The notes: generated from the sequence alone by a model not told the origin. Counted from the stretch's first letter, positions 1-7,634 are shown. The stretch: 30,515 nt of DNA from Anaerolineales bacterium UBA877 (GCA_002294405.1 DBFP01000051.1:441-30955), one strand, 5' to 3'. Numbers and translations are program-made.

Positions 1-243
1 GGTGTCACCGATGGTTTCCAGTGTGGTGGCGATTTCCCCCGGTATTTTTTCGCTTTCCTTGTAATCGGCCAGCACACCGGCCATCATAAAGCCGATAATG
101 AGAGCGACGGCTGAAAGGAGGGGGGATACGTCGCTGAATTGGATGACCCCTTTGACTTGGAAGATATAATCGCGAATCAGAGCGAGAACAACAACGCAGG
201 CAACAATTGGCAGCGTTTTTAGGATCAATCTCCATTTAAGCAT
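1..243 (-). CDS. Uncharacterised integral membrane protein, N-terminal part (runs off the window)
   Basis: The first 81 codons are visible, reading leftward from an ATG at 243 and still open at base 1. A good ribosome site (GGAGG, 5 bases before the ATG) fixes the start. The N-terminus has one hydrophobic helix (about residues 8-22) and a second (about 43-62), followed by a conserved-looking stretch ADYKESEKIPGEIATTLE. I believe similar stretches occur in uncharacterised bacterial membrane proteins, but I cannot name the family with confidence. No catalytic motif is visible. A longer ORF on the same strand in another frame (5-235) has an implausible Arg/Cys-rich composition and is a shadow. 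The gene lies 111 bases downstream of the small ORF at 355-579 and may be co-transcribed with it. Confidence 0.7.
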   Translation of the reverse strand, partial: MLKWRLILKTLPIVACVVVLALIRDYIFQVKGVIQFSDVSPLLSAVALIIGFMMAGVLADYKESEKIPGEIATTLETIGDT

Positions 244-354
244 AACCGCCTCCGATAGTTCGACGCCCGTGTCAAACAAGGTCTGAAGCACTTTGAGTAG
301 TAAAGCTTCACTCTCGTTTAAGGCAGAGATTTTTGTTTCAGACGTTTCCCTGAA

Positions 355-579
355 TCACTTGGCTTTTTTCCGAGCAACAAGCCTATCCAAAGCGTCTTGG
401 TATATACGCTGTTGGAGGATTGCATCAAGGTCTTGCGGTGCGGGGAAGTCAATTTTTGGCGCATCTGTTTTAACCGGCGCCGGTAAATCCTCCACCGGTT
501 CCACCGGCGTAATGGATAATGGATCCGGCTTGTTAGTTTTATCTTCTGGTGGTGGGTCTGCTTCTGGGTTTATTTTCAT
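355..579 (-). CDS. Small acidic, proline-rich protein (74 aa), unknown function
   Basis: This 74-residue ORF has a plausible ribosome site (AAAGGA, 8 bases before the ATG). Residues 1-50 are rich in Pro, Asp and Glu and look disordered. Residues 50-74 are predicted helical, with a basic end (ARKKAK). There is no signal peptide, membrane segment or recognisable domain. It lies directly upstream of the partial membrane protein on the same strand, so a small accessory partner of that protein is possible, but this is inference. The amino-acid composition is more protein-like than the overlapping opposite-strand ORF at 293-610. Existence as a real gene is moderately supported; function is unknown. 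Confidence 0.5.
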   Translation of the reverse strand: MKINPEADPPPEDKTNKPDPLSITPVEPVEDLPAPVKTDAPKIDFPAPQDLDAILQQRIYQDALDRLVARKKAK

Positions 580-844
580 AATTTATTCCTTTCGTTGCGG
601 ATTACGGTAATGCCTTCCAACAAATCTGGTCATCCCATCCAGAGATGGAGGGAAGAAACGGTGGTAAGTGAATTATATATCACCTGAATTCCACGTTAAA
701 ATAGATATTTCCTTTGTAGAGGTGGAATTCCTAAAAATAATATGAGGATATCTCAAGCGGTCTATGGGTAATTTGCAATTGCACCAGATCTGCACCAGAT
801 TATGGTTAGAATCTCTTATGGTTGTTGTTTATCCCAATAAATAG
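580..844. other. Intergenic stretch with no gene seen
   Basis: No credible ORF lies between the small ORF at 355-579 and the tRNA terminator. The stretch is AT-rich and contains a short tandem repeat at 780-800. It presumably holds the promoter of the small ORF and membrane protein, but I could not pick convincing -35/-10 elements. Confidence 0.5.
780..800. repeat. Tandem 10-bp direct repeat
   Basis: TGCACCAGAT occurs at 780-789 and again at 791-800, separated by one C. It lies in non-coding DNA downstream of the tRNA-His terminator. Nothing in the sequence gives it a function. It could be simple slippage. Confidence 0.6.
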
Positions 845-866
845 GGGCTTCTCGACTGAGAAGCCC
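842..866 (-). terminator. Rho-independent terminator of tRNA-His (and of hisS read-through)
   Basis: Reading the minus strand just past the tRNA, a perfect 9-bp stem GGGCTTCTC/GAGAAGCCC (858-866 with 845-853) encloses a 4-base loop. It is followed by CTATTTATT. It lies 10 bases beyond the tRNA 3' end, the expected place for a tRNA terminator. Confidence 0.8.
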
Positions 867-876
867 TATATTTAAG

Positions 877-949
877 GGTGCCTGATGGGGGTCGAACCCA
901 CAACAACCTGATCCACAGTCAGGGACTCTGCCATTGAGCTACAGGCACC
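877..949 (-). tRNA. tRNA-His (anticodon GTG)
   Basis: The minus strand folds into a complete cloverleaf. The acceptor stem is GTGCCTG/CAGGCAC. The anticodon stem CCTGA/TCAGG closes the loop CTGTGGA, which has anticodon GTG. The T arm is GTGGG-TTCGACC-CCCAT. The genomic base at 949 supplies the extra G(-1), which pairs with C73 (877); this is the identity element of histidine tRNAs. The CCA end is not encoded, so it must be added enzymatically. The gene sits 28 bases downstream of hisS on the same strand, so the tRNA and its cognate synthetase are linked. It has its own promoter (963-991) and terminator (842-866). Confidence 0.97.
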
Positions 950-962
950 ACGAGCGGGGGCG

Positions 963-991
963 ATTATACCACCGGCACTAATGGCTTTCAA
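963..991 (-). promoter_or_regulatory. Strong sigma-70-type promoter for tRNA-His, embedded in the hisS 3' end
   Basis: On the minus strand TTGAAA (986-991) is separated by exactly 17 bases from a perfect TATAAT (963-968). The -10 is also preceded by TGG, giving an extended -10. The predicted start near 956 leaves a leader of about 7 bases before the tRNA. The stretch between the -10 and the start is GC-rich (CGCCCCCG), a feature typical of stringently controlled stable-RNA promoters. The -35 lies inside the last codons of hisS. Confidence 0.8.
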
Positions 992-2255
992 GGATGAGTC
1001 TGACGGACTTGTTTATTTTACTTCTGGCGATCGTTTCCTGGGTCCCGGTCTTAAGGTTTTTCAAAGTTACTTTCCCGGCTGCGGCTTCATCGGGACCCAA
1101 AACCAAGACGACATTCATCCCCATGCGATCTGCAAATTTGAACTGCCGGGGGAGTTTTGCAGGTTCCGGGAAACAAATCACATTCAGTCCGTCCTGCCGC
1201 AAGTCTGAGGCCAGAGAATACGAAGCCAGTAACAGGTCCTGAGAGAAGACAGTCACCAGCACTTCAGCAGGAACCGCCCGCAGCAATGGGATCAATCCCA
1301 ATTCATTCAGTATGAGGTTGATCACGACGTCACCCATCGCGAATCCGACACAGGGGAGCGGTTCGCCGCCAACATCACGCAACAAGTTGTCATACCGGCC
1401 CCCACCCAAGATGGCACGGCGAACGTCCCCTCCAATATCAAATGCTTCGAAAACGGTACCCGTGTAGTATAGGAGACCTCGCACAATATTGGGATCAAAC
1501 TGAACATATTCTTTAATTCCCAAAGACTCGAGGGTATCGAAAAACCTGACCAGTTCACCAGATTTTTGCCAGCGTTCTTTGTCATTAAGCAGAGATATAA
1601 GTCCATCCAGCTGCCGGGAGGTCAGACCAATCTCCACTGCGCTGGTTTCCCATGAATTCGAATCCATTTTCGATCGACGATCAACAAGCCCTGAGACATC
1701 CCGTTTTATTCCGGCAGAAATTCCCAGGTTATCGAACTCGCTGTCCATAAATCGTCGATCATTAACATAAATTCGGGACTGGTTGGGTGAAAGGCGTACT
1801 GCCTTTAGAAAAGCAGCAGCAACAGCAACCATCTCGGCATCTGCTTCGGGTGAACTTGTGCCCAACATATCAATGTTCCACTGGAAAAACTCGCGTGAGC
1901 GACCGCGTCCCGGTCTTTCATAGCGCCAGAATGGTCCGAACGACCACCAGCGTGCAGGAAAAACCAATTCATTCTGGCGGGCGGCGATCATGCGCGCCAG
2001 GGAGGGAGTCAGCTCGGGGCGCAGGGCAATTTCGTCACCCCCCCGGTCGGTGAAGACGTAGGATTGTTTCTTAACCAACTCGTCCCCCGATTTCGCAGCG
2101 TACAGGTTGAGAGTTTCCAGGAAAGGTGCGTCCCATTCCTGGTAACCAAAAGACTCGGAAACACTTCTCACGGTGTTGTAGAGCCAGTTGCGGATAGCCA
2201 TTTGTTCCGGGTAAAAATCACGAGTTCCTTTGACTGGTGCAATGCTTTTTTTCAT
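978..2255 (-). CDS. hisS: Histidyl-tRNA synthetase
   Basis: This is a class II aminoacyl-tRNA synthetase that charges tRNA-His in the cytoplasm. The 425 residues match the family length. The N-terminus carries VKGTRDFYP (about 8-16), then the ALRPELTPSLARM segment and the motif 2 region (FGPFWRYERPGRGRSREFFQ). Later come the histidine-binding segment (VRGLLYYTGTVFE), motif 3 (GGGRYDNL) and a C-terminal anticodon-binding domain from about residue 330. The histidine segment reads RGLLYY where bacterial enzymes usually read RGLDYY; variants at this position exist, so activity is still expected. A GGAG/AGG ribosome site precedes the ATG. It follows the Rieske gene by 33 bases and is the last protein gene of the sufU-Rieske-hisS unit, with the cognate tRNA gene immediately downstream. 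Confidence 0.95.
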   Translation of the reverse strand: MKKSIAPVKGTRDFYPEQMAIRNWLYNTVRSVSESFGYQEWDAPFLETLNLYAAKSGDELVKKQSYVFTDRGGDEIALRPELTPSLARMIAARQNELVFPARWWSFGPFWRYERPGRGRSREFFQWNIDMLGTSSPEADAEMVAVAAAFLKAVRLSPNQSRIYVNDRRFMDSEFDNLGISAGIKRDVSGLVDRRSKMDSNSWETSAVEIGLTSRQLDGLISLLNDKERWQKSGELVRFFDTLESLGIKEYVQFDPNIVRGLLYYTGTVFEAFDIGGDVRRAILGGGRYDNLLRDVGGEPLPCVGFAMGDVVINLILNELGLIPLLRAVPAEVLVTVFSQDLLLASYSLASDLRQDGLNVICFPEPAKLPRQFKFADRMGMNVVLVLGPDEAAAGKVTLKNLKTGTQETIARSKINKSVRLILESH

Positions 2256-2288
2256 AGACCTGCTCCGCCAGGATATTGATATTTCATA

Positions 2289-2630
2289 TTATACCGGAAC
2301 CCCAATTTGAATTGTCCCTTCCAATATTCGGACCGGGTATGCGGGAATATCCACAATGGCTGGAAGAGATGTGGCTTTGCCGCTGCGGATATCAAACCGG
2401 GCCCCGTGGCGTGGACATATGATCTCATTCCCTTCTATCTCACCATCCCCAACCGGACCATTATCGTGTGAACAGACATCGCCAATGGCGAAGAGCTTGC
2501 CAGCCAAATTGAAAAGAACAATGGATCGGCCCTCCAATTCCACGAAAAGACGTTCTCCCTCTGTAAGAGAAGTCACCGGGGCAATATCAAAGTATATAAG
2601 TTTGGAAGTATCGAGCGTGTAATTGAACAT
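2289..2630 (-). CDS. Rieske-type [2Fe-2S] ferredoxin
   Basis: This small soluble electron carrier of 113 residues contains the Rieske cluster-binding pair C53-S-H55 (in CSHDNGPVGDG) and C72-P-R-H75 (in CPRHGARFD), so two Cys and two His ligands are present. There is no membrane anchor or signal peptide, so it belongs with the BphF/NirD-like soluble ferredoxins rather than the bc1 subunit. It sits 31 bases downstream of sufU. Rieske ferredoxins are often found in suf operons of this kind of bacterium, so a role in Fe-S assembly or as its client is likely, though the electron partner is unknown. No Shine-Dalgarno sequence is visible before the ATG, so translation may depend on coupling to sufU. 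Confidence 0.9.
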   Translation of the reverse strand: MFNYTLDTSKLIYFDIAPVTSLTEGERLFVELEGRSIVLFNLAGKLFAIGDVCSHDNGPVGDGEIEGNEIICPRHGARFDIRSGKATSLPAIVDIPAYPVRILEGTIQIGVPV

Positions 2631-2661
2631 TAAAAAATATTACTTGATTTATCTATTAATC

Positions 2662-3057
2662 CTATTCAACCAAATCGTCGCTGGCTTTTCCAAGGCCATA
2701 AACCCCTGCCTTGAGAACTTTAAGCGGAAGGAGTGCACATTTCAGACGGACCGGACCGAGTTCGATGCCAAGCATTTCCAGGATATCCTGCTTGGACATT
2801 TTCTTAACTTCCTCCAGTAATTTCCCGACCACGGATTCAATCAGTAAATCTGCGGAAGCCTGTGAAATCGCACATCCCTTGCCATCGAACCTACCCTCGG
2901 TCACCCTTCCGGATCCATCGACACGAAGGGTGATTTCTATATGGTCACCGCATAAAGGATTGTCATCCTCAAATTGAATATTATTCGGATCGAGGTGACC
3001 TCGATACTGCGGATTTTTGTAATGGTCTATGATGGTTTCGCGATAAAGATCTTCCAT
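2662..3057 (-). CDS. sufU: SufU-type sulfur transfer / Fe-S cluster assembly protein
   Basis: This 131-residue protein of the NifU N-terminal/IscU-like fold accepts sulfur from the cysteine desulfurase SufS during Fe-S cluster assembly in the cytoplasm. The zinc and sulfur ligands expected of SufU are present: C36 and D38 in NPLCGD, C62 in GKGCAIS, and C107 in LKCALL. The SufU-type insertion between the second and third Cys distinguishes it from IscU. GGAG lies about 5 bases before the ATG. It leads a three-gene unit (sufU, Rieske, hisS). The rest of the suf operon (sufBCDS) is not in the window, so it is separated from its usual partners here. Confidence 0.93.
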   Translation of the reverse strand: MEDLYRETIIDHYKNPQYRGHLDPNNIQFEDDNPLCGDHIEITLRVDGSGRVTEGRFDGKGCAISQASADLLIESVVGKLLEEVKKMSKQDILEMLGIELGPVRLKCALLPLKVLKAGVYGLGKASDDLVE

Positions 3058-3100
3058 GGTTCTCCATTAATCCAGCCAGGCTTTTATCGGGCTTCGCTTG

Positions 3101-3129
3101 AGTATAAACGTTGAACATGGTCATTGCAA
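3101..3129 (-). promoter_or_regulatory. Promoter of the sufU-Rieske-hisS unit
   Basis: On the minus strand TTGCAA (3124-3129) is followed after 17 bases by TATACT (3101-3106). This predicts a start near 3094 and a leader of about 37 bases before sufU. It is divergent from the GH4 gene. Confidence 0.6.
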
Positions 3130-3185
3130 GGGAGAATAGATTATTCTAGCTTTTTCCGACGGCACTATGAAATGTTCAGTTGGGT

Positions 3186-3191
3186 TATAAT
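3186..3191 (+). promoter_or_regulatory. Probable -10 element of the GH4 gene
   Basis: A perfect TATAAT at 3186-3191 predicts transcription from about 3198. No convincing -35 lies 16-18 bases upstream, which fits a promoter needing activation or a poor -35. The operator at 3205-3220 lies just after the predicted start. Confidence 0.45.
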
Positions 3192-3204
3192 CTGCAAAGC
3201 GATG

Positions 3205-3220
3205 ATGTAAGCGCTTACAT
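3205..3220. promoter_or_regulatory. LacI/CcpA-family-type operator, perfect 16-bp palindrome
   Basis: ATGTAAGCGCTTACAT is a perfect inverted repeat with the central CG typical of LacI-family operators (general form TGNAANCGNTTNCA). It lies 14 bases downstream of the TATAAT at 3186-3191 and 46 bases upstream of the GH4 start codon, a good place for repression. No LacI-family gene is present in the window, so the regulator acts from elsewhere. The link to sugar control of the GH4 gene is inference. Confidence 0.75.
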
Positions 3221-3266
3221 ATTTCATAATTTGACCGTAATATTAATATATGATGGGAAAAGTCCG

Positions 3267-4559
3267 ATGAAAGTTACAGTGATTGGCGGGGGATCCACGT
3301 ATACCCCTGAATTGGTCAACGGCTTCATTGAGCGCAGCCTTCAATTTCCAATAACAGAACTATGTTTGATGGATATTGACGCAGTCCGGCTTAAGATCGT
3401 GGGAGGATTCGCTCAACGAATGGTTGAATCCAAGGGGTCAACCTTCAAGGTTATTCTTTCGACGGATCAACGCGAAAGTGTGAGGGGTGCATCCTATGTT
3501 ATTACGCAGTTGCGAGTTGGGCAAATGGAAGCACGCCGAAAGGATGAATACCTTGGGCAGCGACATGGTCTAATTGGTCAGGAAACCACGGGTGTTGGAG
3601 GCATGGCCAAGGCACTGCGGACAATACCGGTGATCCTCAAAATTGCCCAAGACATCAGTGAATTGGCGCCCGGTGCCATGTTGGCGAATTTCACCAATCC
3701 TTCCGGACTGGTGACCCAGGCGCTGAGCAAGTATGCTCCGGAACTTATCGCTGTTGGAGTCTGCAACGTCCCAATTACGACCAAAATGTCGATCATTAAA
3801 GATCTTGAAACGGCAATCGGAAAAACCATTAATCCTCAAAGCACAGAGCTGCTGACCCTTGGATTGAACCATCTATCCTGGCATCGCGGCTTCACAGTGG
3901 AAGGCGAAAATGTTTGGCCGCAGGTGATAGAAGGCTACATAGCCAGTCTCAAGGTTGAAAAGGATCCCGAATGGGACTGGCGCACGATCGAAGCGCTGCG
4001 CATGATCCCCAATTATTATCTTCAGTATTTCTACCATACTGATAAAAAATTAGCCACCCAAAAAGGGTGGCCTCCCTCCAGGGCGGAGGAAGTGATCGAG
4101 ATAGAAAAAGACCTGTTGCGCGAGTATGCAGATCCCACCCTCAAAGAACCTCCCGCTGATCTGATGAAGCGCGGTGGCGCATACTATTCCACAGTTGCCA
4201 CTCAACTGCTCAACGCCCATTACAATGATTTGGGTGAAATCCACGTTGTCAACACCCGCAATAATGGGGCTGTGAAGGAATGGCCAGCAGAGTGGGTCTT
4301 GGAAATGCCGGCGAAGATCAGCCGTCAGGGGGTGGAACCGGTTACCACCGAGCCACTACCCCCCGCATGCTTTGGATTAATTGCTCAAATAAAAGCCTAT
4401 GAATTACTGACCGTGGAAGCAGCGGTCCTCGGGGATCGAAATGCAGCCTATCAAGCACTACTCGCCCACCCTTTGGGTCCGAAAGCAGATAAGATCACAG
4501 AAGTTCTTGAGGATATGCTCATTACCAACAAACCTTATTTACCTCAGTTTAATTATTGA
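3267..4559 (+). CDS. Glycoside hydrolase family 4 enzyme (6-phospho-beta-glucosidase-like)
   Basis: GH4 enzymes hydrolyse glycosides by an unusual NAD+- and metal-dependent oxidation/elimination route. The N-terminal Rossmann motif is [13 protein letters not shown] (5-17). Conserved GQETTGVGG (104-112), NFTNPSGLV (141-149) and the metal ligands C166 (GVCNVPI) and H202 (GLNHLSW) are all visible. The CNVP signature favours the 6-phospho-beta-glucosidase group over alpha-galactosidases, but substrate is uncertain because no sugar phosphotransferase genes are nearby. I chose the ATG at 3267 (430 aa). An ORF start at 3180 would add 29 non-homologous residues encoded by the promoter and operator. 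The gene is preceded by a LacI-type operator and ends at a strong bidirectional terminator. Confidence 0.9.
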   Translation: MKVTVIGGGSTYTPELVNGFIERSLQFPITELCLMDIDAVRLKIVGGFAQRMVESKGSTFKVILSTDQRESVRGASYVITQLRVGQMEARRKDEYLGQRHGLIGQETTGVGGMAKALRTIPVILKIAQDISELAPGAMLANFTNPSGLVTQALSKYAPELIAVGVCNVPITTKMSIIKDLETAIGKTINPQSTELLTLGLNHLSWHRGFTVEGENVWPQVIEGYIASLKVEKDPEWDWRTIEALRMIPNYYLQYFYHTDKKLATQKGWPPSRAEEVIEIEKDLLREYADPTLKEPPADLMKRGGAYYSTVATQLLNAHYNDLGEIHVVNTRNNGAVKEWPAEWVLEMPAKISRQGVEPVTTEPLPPACFGLIAQIKAYELLTVEAAVLGDRNAAYQALLAHPLGPKADKITEVLEDMLITNKPYLPQFNY

Positions 4560-4580
4560 TGTGTTTGGAGAAATTCATAT

Positions 4581-4617
4581 AAAAGCCGCCGCAGGAACAC
4601 TTCCTGAGGCGGCTTTT
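4581..4617. terminator. Bidirectional terminator between GH4 and SIS genes
   Basis: The arms AAAAGCCGCC/GGCGGCTTTT (10 bp), one mismatch, then CAGGAA/TTCCTG (6 bp) enclose a 3-base loop. The A/T ends give a U-run in both directions, so it can stop the GH4 transcript and the opposing ribA-SDR-SIS transcript. Confidence 0.88.
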
Positions 4618-4618
4618 A

Positions 4619-5656
4619 TTACTGCGTCTCAGTTACCTTCGAGATGATCCGCGGCTTTTCAGCATCAAGTCCTTTCGTCCGGGTGAGATGGCAGGAAAAA
4701 AGTTGAGATGGAATGATCCCAATAATGGGAGACAACCATTCAGGGATCGCATCCGGTAATGGAATGGGAGATTGTGCCAGAGAAAGGGCGCGCTTGTCGT
4801 CAGAAATAACAACCAGTTCTGCCAGATGATCTCCACGCAAACGACCCAACATATCCAACATAGAGCCAAAGACTTTTCCTCGAGGAGCAACTGCCAAAAC
4901 CGGGAAACCGCGTTCCACCAGTGCAATCGGGCCGTGCTGGAAATCTGCAGATGAGTATGCTTCAGCGACAGTGTAGGTCAATTCTTTCAGTTTCAAAGCC
5001 CACTCGAAAGCTGTACAGTAATTAAATCCACGCCCCAACACGACACAATGGCTCATATAACGATACCGTTCGGTCATGCGGGCTATTGATTCGTTCAATT
5101 TAAGCGATTTATCTGCCCAGAGGGCAACTTTCTCCAATTCCTTCCAATGCTTGTCCTTTTCAGCCAGCGCGGTGGAGAGCATTGCAATTGCCATAAGTTG
5201 GGCGGTATACGTCTTTGTGGCAGCCACAGACTTCTCATTTCCTGCCTGGATATCCAGTACGAGATCGGCAGTCCCAGCCATTTGTGAATCGGGCGCATTT
5301 GTTATGGTAAGGGTTAAGCAACCCTGTCGTTTCCCTTCTTCGATCACGCTAACGATATCAGGTGACTGCCCGGATTGGGAGATGGCAACCACCAGTGCGC
5401 CATCCAATTTTGGGGGAAGGTTGTAATATGTGAATAAGGAGGGGGTTGCCAACGCCAGGGGAATTTGGTTTAATGCCCCCCAAAGGTAGTTTGCGTACCT
5501 CCCGGCATTGTCAGAGGTTCCGCGTGCCGCCAGGAAAATATAACGAATATCCCGCTTGCGAATGATCGCGGCTATTTTCTCCACAATCTTTCGTTGATTG
5601 TGCAATAAACCAGCCAGACGATCAGGTTGTTCAAAAATTTCGGATTCAAGAGACAT
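4619..5656 (-). CDS. SIS-domain sugar-phosphate isomerase/deaminase (GlmS C-terminal-like)
   Basis: This 345-residue protein has two sugar isomerase (SIS) domains and no glutamine amidotransferase domain, so it is not a full GlmS. Visible SIS signatures are ARGTSDNAGRYANY, the phosphate-binding ISQSGQSPD, EKSVAATKTYTAQ, and in the second half GRGFNYCTAFEWALKLKE and SSADFQHGPIALVE. This architecture matches glucosamine-6-phosphate deaminase of the NagB-II/GlmD type and AgaS-like isomerases; the exact sugar is uncertain. I chose the ATG at 5656 because GGAGGA lies 6 bases before it; an upstream ATG at 5710 has no ribosome site. It follows the SDR gene by 105 bases and is the last gene before the terminator at 4581-4617. 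Confidence 0.88.
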   Translation of the reverse strand: MSLESEIFEQPDRLAGLLHNQRKIVEKIAAIIRKRDIRYIFLAARGTSDNAGRYANYLWGALNQIPLALATPSLFTYYNLPPKLDGALVVAISQSGQSPDIVSVIEEGKRQGCLTLTITNAPDSQMAGTADLVLDIQAGNEKSVAATKTYTAQLMAIAMLSTALAEKDKHWKELEKVALWADKSLKLNESIARMTERYRYMSHCVVLGRGFNYCTAFEWALKLKELTYTVAEAYSSADFQHGPIALVERGFPVLAVAPRGKVFGSMLDMLGRLRGDHLAELVVISDDKRALSLAQSPIPLPDAIPEWLSPIIGIIPSQLFSCHLTRTKGLDAEKPRIISKVTETQ

Positions 5657-5761
5657 ACATTCCTCCGGAAGTTGCATACCAAGTGTATTAGGCTTAGCCA
5701 AATTCCGCATCGGACGGGGAAATGAAAATCCAGACCCTATAATTGAGGGGGAGATACAGTG

Positions 5762-6475
5762 TTAATAAGATCCATAAAGCGGAATATTTGCTCCGTTTAT
5801 CGTACCAGCTTCGTCGGAAATCAGGAACATGATCGCTGACCATAACTCTTCAGGGGTGGTTTTGAATGTTACCTCTGGTGAAGGTGAGGTAATTTTTCGG
5901 CGATTAATGTCAATCGATTTTACTTGGAGAAGATTTGCGGTAACACCGGTATGTACAAGCTCCTGCGAAAGTGTCCGCATTAGGGCTTCCTGCCCGGATT
6001 TTCCGATCGCATATATGCCATCCCCGGAGTTTGGACGAGTTGCGATAGGAGATGAAATCATGATTACCCTTCCTCGGTGATTATTTATCAAATATGGAAC
6101 AAAAGCCTGGGTCACATTAAAACTTGACCAGATGTGCCGGTTAATAAGGAATTTTAGATCGTCAGGTGGTGTTTGAAGCAGTGTATTTCCTCCCCTCCAC
6201 CCTCCAACCAGATGCAGCAAAACATCGATCCTGCCATATTTGCTGATTATTTCACCAGCAGCGGTTTTTGTATCTATTGGATTGAGCAAATCCACCACTC
6301 GAAAAAATGAATTGTCGTCCGGGAGACCAAGGTTTTCCGCTAGAGCAGATAGTTTTTCCGGATGGAGATCAAGCAGGGCAAGGTTGTAGCCCATGTCCCC
6401 CAATTTACGAGCCAAGAATGAACTTATTGATCCTCCCGCCCCAGTAATAACGACTGTCCGTTTTTCTAAGGTCAT
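5762..6475 (-). CDS. Short-chain dehydrogenase/reductase
   Basis: This cytoplasmic NAD(P)-dependent oxidoreductase has the classical SDR fold in 237 residues. The nucleotide-binding turn is TGAGGSISSF near residue 11. The acidic residue after strand 2 (LLDLHPEK) suggests NAD preference. The catalytic Ser lies in VIMISSP and the YxxxK motif reads YAIGK. The usual NNAG is replaced by LVGG, a deviation seen in divergent SDRs. Substrate cannot be inferred. The ribosome site is weak. The gene starts 56 bases after ribA on the same strand and precedes the SIS gene, so the three are probably one transcript, although no shared pathway is evident. Confidence 0.88.
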   Translation of the reverse strand: MTLEKRTVVITGAGGSISSFLARKLGDMGYNLALLDLHPEKLSALAENLGLPDDNSFFRVVDLLNPIDTKTAAGEIISKYGRIDVLLHLVGGWRGGNTLLQTPPDDLKFLINRHIWSSFNVTQAFVPYLINNHRGRVIMISSPIATRPNSGDGIYAIGKSGQEALMRTLSQELVHTGVTANLLQVKSIDINRRKITSPSPEVTFKTTPEELWSAIMFLISDEAGTINGANIPLYGSY

Positions 6476-6531
6476 TTTTATATCCCTATCTTCTCCGAGA
6501 TTTATTCACAATCCGATAAAAGGGTGGGAGG

Positions 6532-7296
6532 TTATTTATAGTATTTTCGGATCACCGCCAGCACATTCTCATCCATCCCTTCCACAATGGGATGGTCAGC
6601 CTGTTCCTGCACATGCTCCATACCATACGAGTCCATCAAATGTCCCGATTTCAATGCCTTGGTTTCCAGGTAAAAACGGTTGTACTGGTTGGGCTGCATG
6701 ATATGCGGGATGCGGCTTGTGACGTTGATCCCGTTTTTAGTGAGATCCTCGATTTTCCTGGGATTGTTCGTAATCAGTCGAATGGATTTTACGTGTAGAG
6801 ATTCGATCATGTGGGCTGCGACGCTGTAATCCCGCTCATCATCCCTGAATCCAAGAGCAAGGTTGGCCTCGACCGTGTCATAGCCGTGTTCCTGTAAACC
6901 GTACGCCCGGATCTTATTGATCAAACCAATTCCACGGCCTTCCTGGCGCAAGTAAAGAACCATACCCTTATCCATCGCACCGATCATCTGCAAGGCTGAT
7001 TCCAGCTGATCCCGACAATCACAACGAAGGGAGCCAATAACATCACCCGTGAGGCATTCCGAGTGTACACGAACCGGTACATCCACACCATTCGTCACAT
7101 CTCCGCGAACGATCGCCACATGTTCCTTGCCATCCTTATTATTATAAAAAGCGACAATTTGGAACTGACCGAAGCGGGAGGGCAGTTCGGCGATCGCGGC
7201 GATCTTGACGCATATGTGATCCGGACCATAACCATCACAGGCATGGACACGACCTTCGTCGAGTAAATCCTTGATCTGCATTTTTGTGAGTCCCAT
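6532..7296 (-). CDS. ribA: GTP cyclohydrolase II
   Basis: This enzyme converts GTP to 2,5-diamino-6-ribosylamino-4-pyrimidinone 5'-phosphate, formate and pyrophosphate, the first step of riboflavin synthesis. Zinc ligands C81, C92 and C94 are present (SECLTGDVIGSLRCDC), as are the YLRQEGRGIGL active-site loop (115-125) and TNNPRK (176-181). At 254 residues it is longer than the E. coli enzyme, mainly through a C-terminal extension with HLMDSYGMEHVQE, and it is not fused to RibB. AAGGAG lies 6 bases before the ATG. No other rib genes are nearby, and the leader does not resemble an FMN riboswitch, so regulation by FMN is not evident here. Confidence 0.94.
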   Translation of the reverse strand: MGLTKMQIKDLLDEGRVHACDGYGPDHICVKIAAIAELPSRFGQFQIVAFYNNKDGKEHVAIVRGDVTNGVDVPVRVHSECLTGDVIGSLRCDCRDQLESALQMIGAMDKGMVLYLRQEGRGIGLINKIRAYGLQEHGYDTVEANLALGFRDDERDYSVAAHMIESLHVKSIRLITNNPRKIEDLTKNGINVTSRIPHIMQPNQYNRFYLETKALKSGHLMDSYGMEHVQEQADHPIVEGMDENVLAVIRKYYK

Positions 7297-7382
7297 AAAT
7301 TACTCCTTGTTTTCTCTTCCAAATGGGAGGGATTGAGTGTCCTGTAATATGGTTTGCTTACGATTACAAACCGTGACCAAGA

Positions 7383-7412
7383 ATTATATTCGACAATAAG
7401 AACAATCCGCAA
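7383..7412 (-). promoter_or_regulatory. ribA promoter
   Basis: On the minus strand TTGCGG (7407-7412), an 18-base spacer and a perfect TATAAT (7383-7388) predict a start near 7376 and a leader of about 80 bases before ribA. Confidence 0.6.
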
Positions 7413-7634
7413 ATATTCCTTCGTGTTTCCAATTTTCGGACGATGGATCAATAAGACATTTTAATCATTTTAATCCAGGTGGACATAAGAGGTTTGTCAT
7501 ATTTTAAAATGCAAGATATGCAGAAAATATATATATTTATGTTGCGCTGATGAATTAGAAAATTGGGATTTAACCCCATTTGGTGGTTGTGATATTTATT
7601 ATTAGACATGATAGACAGAAAGAATTAAATGATA

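Noticed and set aside
780..800. Tandem repeat near tRNA-His as an integration (att) site
   Set aside because: The repeat does not match the tRNA 3' end and there is no integrase or mobile gene nearby.
7320..7335. Shared CTCCCATTT in the ribA and ligase leaders as a common regulatory element
   Set aside because: A 9-base match in AT-rich leaders is too short, and only the ligase copy forms an inverted repeat.
7297..7400. FMN riboswitch in the ribA leader
   Set aside because: The leader of about 80 bases lacks the conserved FMN aptamer blocks and has no matching multi-helix fold.
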